A DNA stretch of 64,000 bases, from the NCBI RefSeq assembly GCF_030463535.1, contig NC_132888.1, forward strand, positions 8,661,581-8,725,580, given 5' to 3'. Source of the stretch: Salminus brasiliensis (lineage: Eukaryota; Chordata; Actinopteri; Characiformes; Bryconidae). The notes below the pieces were generated by a model. The model saw nothing but the letters and a program-made list of their open reading frames with translations, did no database searches and was not told the origin of the DNA. Shown one piece after another: positions 1 through 60,313 of the stretch (the stretch's first letter is position 1; every line of letters begins with the position of its first letter). Position numbers and translations under genes: made by a program.

Positions 1-116
1 GGTGTGTGCAGTATGCGCCTGGCTTTGAGCCAGTGCTGAGGAATGCCTTCAAAAGCTACTACATAAGCCTTCTGCCCCATACCAAAGCAAAGCTGATCCA
101 CTTCCTCCCACGTTGA
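1..116 (+). CDS. C-terminal fragment of an unrecognised protein (partial at the window edge)
   Basis: The frame starting at base 3 is open to a TGA at 114-116 and ends in ...SYYISLLPHTKAKLIHFLPR. A canonical AATAAA lies 54 nt after the stop, so this looks like a true last exon. I do not recognise the family. An acceptor-like TGTGTGCAG precedes base 12, so the exon may begin there. If stim1 exons 1-2 lie further upstream, this would be a gene or retrocopy nested in a stim1 intron; otherwise it is the upstream neighbour. The frame is short and could be chance. Confidence 0.35.
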   Translation, partial: CVQYAPGFEPVLRNAFKSYYISLLPHTKAKLIHFLPR

Positions 117-169
117 TTTAGCTGCTTCCTCAGTAGCTTGCTGCTGTTTTTAATGGCGTGGAGAGCAGC

Positions 170-175
170 AATAAA
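170..175 (+). terminator. PolyA signal AATAAA after the first reading frame
   Basis: Canonical hexamer in the context GCAATAAAGAAC, 54 nt downstream of the TGA at 114-116. The spacing suits a short 3' UTR. Confidence 0.4.
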
Positions 176-455
176 GAACAACTGAACACCTGCTTTAGTG
201 GAGATGTTGTTTCATTCAGCCAGAGGTCAGTTGGTCTGAATATTTGTAATTAAGAAATGGCAAAATCTCCCAGACTGGACTGATTGGGACCTAAAATCTG
301 TTCTACAGTATAGATTTCATCCTGCAGTTTGGCTGCCAGCTCATGATTTATGAATTTATCGTTATGTCTGTGACTGACTGAAGCCTACAGACAACCTTGT
401 GCATTATGAGCTCGTTAGGATCTTGTTGGCCTACAGCAGGATGAATAGGAAACAT

Positions 456-800
456 ACACTGACCAGCCATAACATTAGAACCACCACAACAAATCGGAGA
501 ATTTGAGGCATGGACTCCACAAGACCTCTGCAGGCGTCATGTGGTTTCTGGCACCAAGAGTTTTCCTGTAAGTTGTGAGGTGGGGCCTCCATGAGCCCAG
601 CGAGCCTTAGACGCATCAGTTCAGCATCATGCTGAACATGGCATACAGGAAAACCCCCAACAAGTTCTGACCCAGTCAAGAAGTTCATCAGTTTGGTTCT
701 TGTCAAAGTGGCTTAGATTCCTATGCTTGCCCATTTTCCCTGCATTTCACCTTCAAGAACTGACTGTTCACTTGCTGCCTAATATGTCCCACCCTTGAGA
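456..800 (-). mobile_element. Tc1-like DNA transposon fragment, internally deleted
   Basis: The left end carries the fish Tc1-type terminal motif ACCAGCCATAACATTAGAA. Sequence near 725-800, read on the minus strand, matches the start of the copy at 33251 (GGACATATTAGGCAGCAAGT). Part of the transposase region is missing and the reading frame is broken, so the element is dead. Confidence 0.65.
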
Positions 801-1932
801 GATACCACTGTAATTTACAATATCCTAATAAAGAATAACTTTATTCTCAGAATATAATATTACCTCTGTGTATATTAGCTGATGGGTCCACCAGCAAGGC
901 AAACGGCCATTAATCAGTATTTTAAAATAAGGGAAATCCATTTACATCCCCATTGGAAACAGCCAGAAGGCATCATATAGGCAGTAGCCACTTCAAATTC
1001 CTTGGCAAAATAAAACTGCTGGAATCCTTACCATGGAAAGTCTCCACAGTAAATCCAAACCTGCGAAGCACATGTGAATAAGCACATGGACATCCACTCC
1101 GCGCCTTGGACCGTCTAATCTTAACAGCAGTCCAAGGCCAGTGCCTCTCCTGGCTTCTTGTCATATGAGCAGTATGTTGTGGGGGCGTGCTGTCCTACTG
1201 CAGCCAGCTTTTTCCAGGCTGCGTGATTGCTAATCTGCGCACATAGTAGCAGTCACCGAGATCCTGTCATTGCTCTCTACTGGCAGGGGTTTTGGAGTTG
1301 CTTGAAAAGGCTATGCTTAAAAGATGTTGCGAGAGCTTGTTGCATCCTACTGTCCTAAAATCAGTTTTACAGCAGCTATAGTGGCTTGCACATGGATACT
1401 GATCGGTTCGTATAGTTGAACCTTGTCCGGGGCTGATATCTGCAATGCGCTGACCCATGTCTGGTGCTCCGTGACCATGGGTGGGTGTATGGAGAAATGA
1501 TACGTCTTGCCTTAGAGAGTCAAATAATGCAACTGATGACTCATTCAGTTTTTTATGGATTTATTAGGGTGAGCATTTTTATTTATATTATTATTATTCA
1601 TAGTATATAACTGACACAAGATTTGATGGGGCTCAATATTAACATGACTGGCTTATGCTTGAGACTTCTCTACAGACAGGGAGAAAGTCAATATCAGTAT
1701 ATTTATTTGCATAAATACAAAAACCCAAAATGAGAACATAATGGGGTTCTCATTCACAATTTATGGCTGCTGAGAACCATAAGCCAGAGGCATTCTGTGA
1801 AATTCCTGTCTTTTTTTCAACCTTTGAACACTAAAGGGTCAATATCATGGGCATTACCAGAATGTCTTATTTAATTACATTTTTATTTTAATTATTTTGG
1901 TTTAAAAAGTGTAGCATTCACTCTTAGTTAGA

Positions 1933-2105
1933 CAGTGGGTGGGTAATTCTGGTATTTGAGGACCGGATTCCTGCAAATTTTTGTGCTTTTCCTGCTCAGG
2001 CACACTAAATACAACTTGCCTACTAGTTGCCAGGTTTAGTAGGTCTGTCAGAGCAGGGAAATTAGCAAACTGTGCTGGACTCCGACCCCCCAAGGCCCAC
2101 CCCTG
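1933..2105. mobile_element. Short MITE with GTGGG-type terminal inverted repeats, copy 1
   Basis: A block of about 170 bp starts with GGGTGGGTAATTC and ends near GGCCCACCC. Its interior (CTTTTCCTGCTCAGGCACAC, then GGTCTGTCAGAGCAGGGAAA) recurs at 31808-31965. Two diverged copies with complementary ends indicate a non-autonomous DNA element. Confidence 0.55.
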
Positions 2106-3619
2106 GGTTAGCCAGTTTATGTACGGAGATTAATCTGCCCTGAACAAGATATGCTTTCTGTTGGATTTGCAGACATTGGACAGTGGTAGCAACCATATAT
2201 GTATGATTTGGGTACATAAAGAGAAGGTTGTTTTTTATGATTGTTAGGACGTTTTTCAGGATAAACAATATTCATCATGATACATGCACAGATAGAGCGT
2301 CCTAAAAATATCTATTCAAATGTCCTCACATACTTACTACACTACTTACACTTTTATTCAAAATGTGCTGCACTTCATCCAATCAAACAAGGTGTTCAAT
2401 GTTCTTTAACCGCATTGTGCCTCACCATCACAAAATTGATCACAATACCATAAAATATAGTCAGATTGCCCACCCCTACCTAAGAGCACTTTTAATTAGA
2501 TAGAACTAAAGATCCGTAATCACTGTATAATTTTCCTTGTTCCATAATAGACGTACTTCTGCAGTGCAGACACCTTTTCTCTTGCCATTGGTTACTGCTT
2601 GGTGGTCTTATTCTCTTTATTATTAATGTTGCCTCAGGGTTAAAATTTTGCGTGAATCTGGCAACCATATTACTCTAAAAGTTACTGTGACAGGTGGGAT
2701 AAATCAGTTTATTTATGTATTTATTTTTTAAATATATATTTAGATATCTTACAAGCTTTGTTTAAACCCACAGGTCTTTTGTTTAACTTCCCAATACTTT
2801 GTGGATTGCAGTCTCAGGGAGATACAGCAAAACTGTATGTATGGTCTAATATTGATTTTGTACAAGAACAGTTGTTTGTACAGTTGTTTAATGGTTTATG
2901 CATTATGATTGCAATGATTGACAGATATTCTTATTAAAATTAAGTATTACGTCAACTTGGCTTTAAAACTGATAGAGGCAGCCTTTGACATCTGCTGCCT
3001 TGTACAATAAGCCCTTATAATTGTTTGTCAGTAGTTAAGTAGCCTTAAAAATGATGCCCTACAGTAAGGTCTTATAAATGCAATTGGTGGACCTACTGTT
3101 TAATGACTTACTGTTAAGCAGGATTACTTCAACCCCAGCTGATACTGGACTCGGGCCACCACCTCTTTGCATTGAGGTTGCAGAGCTGTACAGGTGCATT
3201 AATTCTCACCATGGATCCCACTGATTCAGCAGTTTGTTGTTTAACCACCTTCGTGTCTACTTTGCACACTGGACCTTTCAGACTGCACTCTGACCCTCAT
3301 TTGTGCACAGTAATCATGTTCCACCAGCTGCACTTAAAGCACACATGAGGCCTTCCTTTGGGCTACCGCTTCCTCAGATGTCTTGTGAGACTGTATTGCC
3401 AAGCCTAAATCACATTTCCCATGTACCATCTGGAACATTTTAGAGTGCTGAGATTCTAGAGTGCTAGATTCATTTCTCCCAAGACACAATTTGGGACAAG
3501 CTGCTTTGCATTTAGAGTGCTAGACTGGAGTAAATAAACAAAAAAACAATAATACCCAACATCTGATGAGATACTGTACATGTCCCTAACCAAGCAAGTG
3601 CTACATTTACGTGGTTATG

Positions 3620-3828
3620 TTGGTTGGTGTGGCACAACAGATAACCCCTCTATCTGCCTGTGAGCTATTGCACCCTGTGGGAGACTGGGGTTCGATTCCC
3701 GGTCTGGGTAACTTTGCTGTGCTGCACCAATAAGACTCCTAACACTGCATTGGCCCACCTCTGTAATACGAGTAACATCGTAAGTCGCTCTGGATAACAG
3801 CTTTAGCTAAATGCCATAAATGTAACGA
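3620..3828 (+). mobile_element. tRNA-derived SINE, family 1, copy 1
   Basis: The head TGGTTGGTGTGGCACAACAG resembles a pol III A box and GGTTCGATTCCC is a good B box. The body TGCATTGGCCCACCTCTGTA and tail GCTAAATGCCATAAATGTAA recur at 39480 and, inverted, at 52665. The tail resembles that of the LINE fragment at 9530. It is not a functional tRNA. Confidence 0.75.
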
Positions 3829-4980
3829 AATGTTACAGTAGTGTAGGAAGTAATATAGATATGGTTGTAGTGCTGGAATCGTAAGAGATCATAAGATTTA
3901 ACATGAAATAAACTGATCACCCACTATTGCACCCATTAATATCAGCCCGCTACATATATTGCTGCTTGTTTTACAATACTGTTTACATTTGTACTTGCAC
4001 TATGCACTTTACACATGCACATCTATACTCTACTGTACTCTCTGATTGTTGGTAAATGGAGGAACTGCATAGTAAGAATGTCATTGTACAGTGTAACTGC
4101 TTGTTTCTGCTGTGCACATGACAAAAAACTCTTGAATCTTAAATTATGTTTCTCACTCTGGAAAGGAGAACATCATCATTAGTCTCTCCACCAAGGGAAA
4201 GGCGCGGCCAGTGGGCCTGAGGCAGTTCATGTTGGTTCATGCTTACTCACTTGGAGGCTTGCATTTGGTTGTCTAAGAATTTGCTAGTAACTCTATGTAG
4301 TCTGTTGAGTAGAATCTAAATGAATAGATGGTACTTTCCCAAAGCGGTTTTCCCATTAAACCGCTGATGTTCACTCTGTAGGGTTTTACTGGGGGTTCAC
4401 AGATCATCTATTTTAGGAACTAATTCCAGTTCCAATTTCTTTACAGTCACGTTACTGACGGCTAACATTGTAAAGCAACATAACGCAACGTAACATAATT
4501 TTACCTTAAAATAGCAGCTTCATAATCATTGTGACTCCTCTGGCATGCACAGTGTAACTCTGGTGAGGCAGGCAGGACAGCACTTGCAAGAACAGCGTTA
4601 ACACTGCTCTCATATTTGTGTAAAATCCTGTACTTTTGCTTTACTTTCTCTTCTCCCTACTCCACCACAGTAATATTTTGGAAATAGTATGATATGAAAA
4701 AAGTGAATTCCACCCAACCCTATGCAGAATATACAGCTAAATTGATAAGCTTTTTACTTGGGTTAGGAGTGACCTAGCATACAGCCGAGCTTATCAGTTT
4801 TGCAGATTTGCGTAAGCTGTGGAGAAATATTTATTATTATTTTATTTTATTTTATTTTATTATTATTTTTTAATTTTATTTTTTAAAGCTTTACATGCAT
4901 GACCTTTTATAGACTCCAATGTTCTCTAGGAATTGGTAGCCTTTGAATAGCTTAGATGTGTTCTTAATCTTAAACTGTAG

Positions 4981-37648
<32,668 letters not shown>

Positions 37649-39189
37649 TGAGGGCTGCAGACTGCTTAAAAGCTGGCACAGCTTTTCCACCTTCCATCTG
37701 TACTCCACTGTTATTATGGATGTCCTGATATTTTCCCTTTTTTTTCTTTTTTTCTTTTTCCCCCAACTGATCATGTTATGGCACAAGCAAATACCTTTTC
37801 CAAGGGTTTTGTTGGTACTCCTTCTCGGGAACTTTGGGAGCAGTATCTGTCGAAGGGAAGGGGGGGCTTGTTTGATTGTTTGTTTTTCTCCTTCTTGCTT
37901 CACTTGATTTATTTTTTTTTTCTTTTCTTTTCTGAGAGGATTTAACTCTGCGGGTGTAAAGCACTATTTATTCTGCAGGAGGCAGTGCAGTGTCAGCGCT
38001 TCTGAGGGATGCCCCTTTGTGGCTGGACTTCTTGTTTTCTTGTATAATCCACATCAGTTTGCATGTCTTCACCTTCGAATGCTCTTTGATGTTTGCTTGG
38101 TTCTCCTCCCCTATAGCTTAAACACAGAATATCAGATGTTTCGTTTCTGCCAGTCCATCCTTTCTGTTGTTTAAGTTAAAAAAACAAACAAAAAAACAAA
38201 CAAACAAAAACCTGACTGGACATTTTTAAAGCAACTGTGAGATCAGTGTTCGTCAGTGGCAAGGGGAGTAGAAAAGGGCTGAACCATACTTGTGAAACCC
38301 TCCTTGAATCTGTTGCACTACTGCTGAATGTTTATTAAATTTGCAGAAATCAAGAGTACATGCTGAAACACACACATTGACACAGAACCAGTACCTCCAG
38401 GAGATCAGGGATTTCTGAGACGTGGACGGAATAACGACAAATTTAGAAGCGGTCTTCATCCAGTCTAACGGACGGACACATGGAGGGGGAAAAAAATAAA
38501 GAGGAGCATTGAGAAGGTCTCTTGGGATGGATTTCTCTGACACTGACTTTGGTTGAAAGACATTTTCCTGCCGTCAGCATTGACCGATTGCCTTTGAAAA
38601 CCGATGGAGCGTAGAACTGTAGTTGTTAAAGTGATTGTAATGGAATACCAGCGCACATATTTTGGGGAAACAAAAAAAAAACAAAAAAATCATGTTTGAA
38701 GTGCCAAACCAAAGATTTCAAATTTCACGTAGTTCTCAGTTAAAGTGTTGTCATAACTGTGGTAAATTCTGTCCCGGTGGTTCGAACCCCAGCCGGGAGT
38801 TGGTTTTAATGGGTGTAAAAGTTTACAGAATTGGCTCAGAAATTGTTCTATTTGAAAGGATGATTATACGGATATTTCGGTCCCAGGCCTCTTCAACTTG
38901 TTTAGGGGATGTTTCAAGTTTTCCAGGGGCCTGATGATGACTCCGTCAATGCTGCTTTTAGGGTGTATATCTGTGTTGGTCTTTACTATCTCTACCGTCT
39001 CTAGGTCTTCATGGGCCTTTCTCCGAGACAGCTTCACGATAACTGGAAACGGTTTGGACGCAGTACTGTGCAGAAGTCTTAGGCAGTCATGGACATTGTT
39101 CAGCACTGTTTATCTGAGGGGTAAATGTTTTGTGTAAAAAATTCTTAACATGAGAGTAAATGCTAATAAAATCATCAGAATTTGTTGGT

Positions 39190-39375
39190 CAGTGAAGTTA
39201 TTGCGATGTTGGTTAGAAGAACACCATTAGGAGAACACTGGTCTGGGTGCTGATCCTCTCTGTGAACTCCAGACGGTGTATGGATTTGTTCAGTTCCACC
39301 AGCAGCTCACATTATTTACTTTTTATGAAGGACTGATTAGATAAACTAGGTGTTTGATGGAAATTTACCTTACTG
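39190..39375 (+). repeat. Repeat family near the stim1 3' end, copy 1 (partial)
   Basis: Contains GGTGCTGATCCTCTCTGTGAACTCCAG-like text (GCTGATCCTCTCTGTGAACT) and TTCAGTTCCACCAGCAGCTC, shared with 39905-40215 and 41141-41400. Confidence 0.6.
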
Positions 39376-39385
39376 GTTGTATTTG

Positions 39386-39895
39386 TCCAAAAGTATGTGG
39401 ACACCCCTTTTAATTAAAGCATTCAGCTACTTTAAGTTGCACCCATTGCTGATACAGCTTGTCTTGTCCTTGTAGGAAAGTGGTTGGTGTGGGGCAACCA
39501 ATAACACCACTACCTGCCAGTGAGCTATTATGCCATGTGGGAGACCAGGGTTCGATTCCCAGTCTGGGTGACTATGTTGCGCTACACTAGTAAGAGTCCT
39601 TGGGCAAGACCCCTAACATTGCATTGGCCCACATCTGTAATTGCCAATAGACTAGAATTCTGAGCTGTGGAACTGGGTTAATTTTGGAATGAGTTGAGGT
39701 GGGGTGATGATTGTCCAACATCTTGACTTCACTAATTATCTTGTGGCTAAATGCAGTCAAATCCTCACAGCAGTGCTCTCCAAACTCTAGTGAAAAACCT
39801 TCTTCCTTAGGCAGTAGAGATACTCCCAACAAAAGCAAGATAACATCTTCAATCCCTGTGATTTTGAGTCCCAATACTTTTGTCCATATAGGGTA
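39386..39895. mobile_element. MITE of the TGGACAAAAGTATTGGGACA family, interrupted by a SINE
   Basis: Outer ends GTCCAAAAGTATGTGGACAC (left) and GTCCCAATACTTTTGTCCAT (right) belong to one element. Its left portion stops at the SINE (39480) and resumes near 39655 with GAGCTGTGGAACTGGGTTAA. Confidence 0.65.
39480..39652 (+). mobile_element. tRNA-derived SINE, family 1, copy 2 (tail missing)
   Basis: GTGGTTGGTGTGGGGCAACC, B box GGTTCGATTCCC and CATTGCATTGGCCCACATCT match the copy at 3620. The 3' tail is absent. It is inserted in a MITE and therefore younger than it. Confidence 0.75.
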
Positions 39896-39904
39896 TCTTG
39901 GTTT

Positions 39905-40215
39905 AGATGAAGACCGGTTTGGTTGCTGATCTTCTCTGTGAACTCCAGATGCTATGGTTTGGTTTGGTTCCACCAGCTGCTCACCTGATGCACTTTAATG
40001 AAGCTTTGGTTAGACGAACTAGGTGTTGAATTTGAACTGGAATTATTGGCCTTCATCGAGGAAAGTTCTGGAAATGGTTTTGCCATTTATTTATCCCAAT
40101 CAATATCTTTATCTGTAGTGAATAAACAGTCAGTAAATGATCACTTACTGCCCAGATAAACAGCTTGACCTTGTATTTGTCAGGTGTTTCAAGGCTTTTG
40201 CACAGTTCTGTATGT
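39905..40215 (+). repeat. Repeat family near the stim1 3' end, copy 2
   Basis: Shares TTGGTTGCTGATCTTCTCTG, CATCGAGGAAAGTTCTGGAA and TCACTTACTGCCCAGATAAA with copy 3 at 41141, colinear over about 280 bp. Confidence 0.75.
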
Positions 40216-41082
40216 TGTGTAGCTTCTGAAAGAAGTAAAAAAAAAAAAAATCCCCTACTACTGATCATCTGCTAGAGTCCAGGTTTTGGGGGGAGGAATA
40301 GTGTATTTGGAAAGCTTCATTTGTTAAAGACATGAGGAGGAGTTTATACTGCATTTCCGTGTTGTAATGAGAGAGGACTGGGACCATTCCGGCCTCTCTG
40401 AAGCTGGTTTGGTTGGAAAGAAGAGCGGTGCTCTCCAGAACACTGGGATAAAGGAAAAAAAAAAAAACAAGCACATCTTAAAACAGTGCTAAAAACAGAG
40501 AGGGTTGGCACTATGCATTTTTCTGCAGTTCTCCCATGTTTTTACACCCGTGGTATTCACTTCTGGGTCTCCCAGTTCTGGACTAACCAAAGCAGCGCTG
40601 CATGAGACACCACCCCCTCTGCTCTGGACTCGTTTCTGTTTGCTGAAGGTGGTTTGGGTGTTAAAAGTCTCTCACAAATGTATATCAGTCAGTCTAGCAC
40701 AGGTTTGCGCTGTTGGTCCAACTTGTCATTTGTACCTTCTCCTTTTGCACGAAGATGCTGTAAATGATCTTTGCTGTCAGTGTGTGTGTGAGTGTGTGTG
40801 TGTCTGTTATCTGTCTGATTTCAGTGAACTGCACTCCATTGCGTTGATGCATGTTACCCTGCTGCAATACCAGTTGGCAGATTCGGGGAGGGGAGAAGCA
40901 GGAGCGTTTTGGACTCTCTGTCCCACCCCAGATATTTCCTACTTATGTCTCTCTTTGAGCTTCTATTTATGATGATCTACGTTTGTACAGAAAGAAATGG
41001 GGAAAATTTATTTTGCATCATCTGTAGTGTTCAAGACTGTAGTCTGAGTCTTCAAAATTTTCTGGCACTCCTGCATGAAAGC

Positions 41083-41088
41083 AATAAA
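41083..41088 (+). terminator. stim1: Candidate stim1 polyA signal AATAAA
   Basis: Context GAAAGCAATAAACGGTTTTA, 3.4 kb past the stim1 stop. Non-repetitive sequence precedes it and a repeat starts about 50 bp after. If used, the 3' UTR would be about 3.4 kb and include two repeat copies. Confidence 0.45.
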
Positions 41089-41140
41089 CGGTTTTAAAGG
41101 AATGTTTATAAGGATTTTCTTCTTTGTTTTCCTCTTTGAC

Positions 41141-41400
41141 TGGTTTGGTTGCTGATCTTCTCTGTCAACTTCAGACACTGGATTGGTTCAGTTCCACCAG
41201 CAGCTCACCTGATGCACTTTAATGAAACTTTGATTAGATGAACTAGGTACTGAATTTAAACTGGAAATACTGGCCTTCATCGAGGAAAGTTCTGGAAATG
41301 GTTTCACTAACAATCGGGTGTTATCCCAATACATAACTTTATCTGGGTTTATTGTGTGTGAGTAAATAATCACTTACTGCCCAGATAAACAGCTTTACCT
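41141..41400 (+). repeat. Repeat family near the stim1 3' end, copy 3
   Basis: Colinear with 39905-40215 (TTGGTTGCTGATCTTCTCTG; GCTCACCTGATGCACTTTAA; CATCGAGGAAAGTTCTGGAA). Family unknown. Confidence 0.75.
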
Positions 41401-42216
41401 ATATGTAAAAGTCACTATACCACCACATAAGACTGTTGATATATATCTTAACATAATATACCCTAATATGATGGTAATGATGATGGTTATTGCTGATCGT
41501 AATAGTCAAACTAAACTAAATAAGACAAGCTCCTCCAGAATTGTCTTTAAGCCTGTTCTAATGATCTGCACCTCATTCTGATTTTAGGGATTTTAAGTAG
41601 TAATTAATGGGGGGTCCTAACTTTTTCCTTATAAGACTTTTACATTTCTGTTAAATAAATTTTACAAATTATTTTTGAAGACATTTCTTCAGTTGTGTGA
41701 GTTTAGTTATATTACCTCCATCTCCCAGTACTGTTTAAATGACGATCAAATGTCCATATGTTTAAATATGGTTTTCATGAGGTTTCCTTGCATTCTTTTC
41801 ACGTGAGCTTTATAGTATCAAGCTCATCATACCTTTGGCTTTACTATTCAACAATGATCCGGGTGCTAAGAGGCCTTGGGAAACCAGACCGTTTGCATTT
41901 GCGGGTGGAGCTAGGCCTTGTGTTTGCCCAGGTTTCTCCACATGTGAACCAAACAGGATGTTGTTCCGTTTGATCAGCTAATGCTGCACACGTCCATTGA
42001 GATCAGTCATACAGGTTCTACTGAGTCATTGCCCTGTTGCAGGACATGGGTTAAAACAAGCTTGATGTAAAATTGAGACATGTGGGCTCAGAGCCAATGA
42101 AAGTAATGGTCTACCAGCTGCTGAAATAAGTTCCTACAGCCAGCTTTTAAGCCTAACTAGGAACCGCATGTTTGACACTGGATATTTTCTTCTGGATTAT
42201 TTCTCTTGTTTTAAAT

Positions 42217-58438
<16,222 letters not shown>

Positions 58439-60065
58439 GCGGTTCCTCAGTGTTCATGCTCACTGCTTTATAAGCAGGTCTATGAGGATCTTCCCAAAAG
58501 AATATCAGGATTTCATTGTTGCTTAAAAGATACACATATTTAAGTGTGTATATTGTCGAACAGTTAGTTACATTACTGTGACCTTTCTTTTTTTTTTTTT
58601 TTTTTTTTTGCATATCTCAGCCAGGCATACTGTAAAGGCAGCATTATGTGAGAATTGGTATGTTTTGCTCCGGGCTCCCCCTACAGTTTTGGAGTATAAG
58701 TCACTTTCACTCCACTGCAGTTAATCAGCAAATCGTGCTTTGAGCTGCTCCTAAAGGACACACTTTACACATGCGTTTCTGGACAAGCTGGCAGATACTG
58801 AACTGGAATCTGAAGGTGAAGAAGCATGTGGACCGAGGTGGTAGAGTAATACTACAGGCTTTTACACAAATATGACTACACAGCGATACACAGTTCTAGA
58901 GAAAGGTCTCGTGCAGCTCCATCAAAATTCTTTAGTGCAGTAGCAGCGTTCTGGACTGGAGTGGCAAAGACAGAGACATTGCTTTAATGCATTTTTTGAC
59001 CCAAAACCAGTAAAATAACACACTGTGGCACCAAAAATACACTATTTCTGATTGTAATACCCAACATTTACTATTAATATTATATATGATTATTTTCTGT
59101 ACACTTATAGGAATGGAAAAGTGTCAGGTGGCCAGTTTATTTGGTTTTATTTAAAGCAGGTGACAAACAAATGTTTTAATTTATTTTTATTTAAAAAGTA
59201 GTGTGGCTCTGTGGACAAACTGCCTGTAGAACCAGAGACAAAAAAGCTGTGCTATCAACTTTCACACATGATCTATTTTTATTTGCAGTTGCTTTTCCAA
59301 TGATGCCTGCCCCTCTCTCTCAATGACGCTGAGCGCTTCTACTTTTTTAAATGTGGAAGTAAAGTATGGTGGCCTCGTGAGGCCACTGTGTGCCTATGTG
59401 TGTGTGTGTGACCGTAATGAATGGCAGTGTGGTCGCGGGGGAACAACTGCACTGACGGACGTTGGCAGCAGGTGTATTCTGCTGAGTCACACCAGGACAT
59501 GGAAAACACACAGCGTCAGCTAATTAAAACCCAGCTGACCTGCTGATTACTAGAGGAGGGCGTATTCTGCCCGGCCTTTATGTAGGTGGTTGAATTGTCC
59601 TGGGGACTTTGGCCAGTGAAAAACTGCTTGAGACTAAAGTGATTAGGCACTTGCTGTGAAACCTTCAACTTGGAATCAGTTGGAATAATTATTTTTGTGT
59701 TTATAGACTGGATGGTAAATGGAGTGGCTCAAGCAGTTTTACATGGAAGGATGTTGAGAGGCGTGGATATGCTGCGCTCACATAAAACTAGCAGAAAGAA
59801 TAGCCTGAATAACTCAACCCCACAGCATTTCATAACCAAAGGAGTGTAGGGAACATCTTTATTTTTTTTAAAGAAAAAAAAAACAGGAAATAACAGGATT
59901 AATCAACTTTAATATGTTTGAAGTTAGCAGCATACAACTAAATAAATATATATGCAAATCTGCACAGTGAAGGCTGCTACACCCGTGTCACATCACTTAT
60001 TGTCTTCTTATTAGTGTAAGATATTGTGGGCAATCCTCTCCTCTTAGACTGCCTCTCCTTTATTT
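58439..60065. other. Convergent intergenic region, sel1l3-like to trpc2
   Basis: About 1.6 kb holding both 3' UTRs. Contains a poly-T run of about 22 nt near 58588-58609. I found no canonical AATAAA on the + strand in the first 1 kb, so the sel1l3-like polyA site is unassigned. Confidence 0.5.
60059..60064 (-). terminator. trpc2: AATAAA one base after the trpc2 stop codon
   Basis: On the minus strand the sequence is GAATGAAAATAAAGGAG: TGA stop, one A, then AATAAA. If used as the polyA signal, the trpc2 3' UTR would be only about 20-30 nt. Confidence 0.45.
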
Positions 60066-60313
60066 TCATTCTGGTCCTTCTCTGTGGTGGATTATAACCT
60101 GCAGCCCAGCACTTCGGCCTCCCGAAGCCTCTGTCGTATCAAAGCCACGGAAGTGGTTCTTAGCCCCAATGATGTAGTTGCTCAGAATGGCACTGGCCTC
60201 CTGCTCTGGTCTGGATGCACCACGTTTGCACTGGAGCTTCTCGCGAACCTTCATCATCTCTGTGTCCAGTCTTCCCATCACTTTATTGAGTTCTGTAATT
60301 CTGTGCCCTACAT
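60066..60313 (-). CDS. trpc2: trpc2 last exon: C-terminal coiled coil and stop
   Basis: Acceptor ACTCAG, phase 1, stop TGA at 60068-60066. Encodes [33 protein letters not shown]... ending IIHHREGPE. The first third has a heptad pattern (I-L-V-L-M-V) consistent with the TRPC C-terminal coiled coil. Confidence 0.92.

Larger units (their letters stand above)
37649..42216 (+). other. stim1 3' UTR and stim1 to sel1l3-like intergenic region
   Basis: About 4.6 kb. The first 2-3.4 kb is probably stim1 3' UTR. It contains three copies of one repeat (39190, 39905, 41141), a SINE nested in a MITE (39386-39895) and a good polyA signal at 41083. A further AATAAA within AAAAAATAAAGAGG near 38493 is a possible earlier site. 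No promoter motif for the next gene could be assigned. Confidence 0.55.

Noticed and set aside
3620..3828. tRNA genes at the GGTTCGATTCCC boxes (also 39480, 52665, 56561).
   Set aside because: The sequences are dispersed multi-copy units with non-tRNA tails and no clean cloverleaf, so they are SINE heads.
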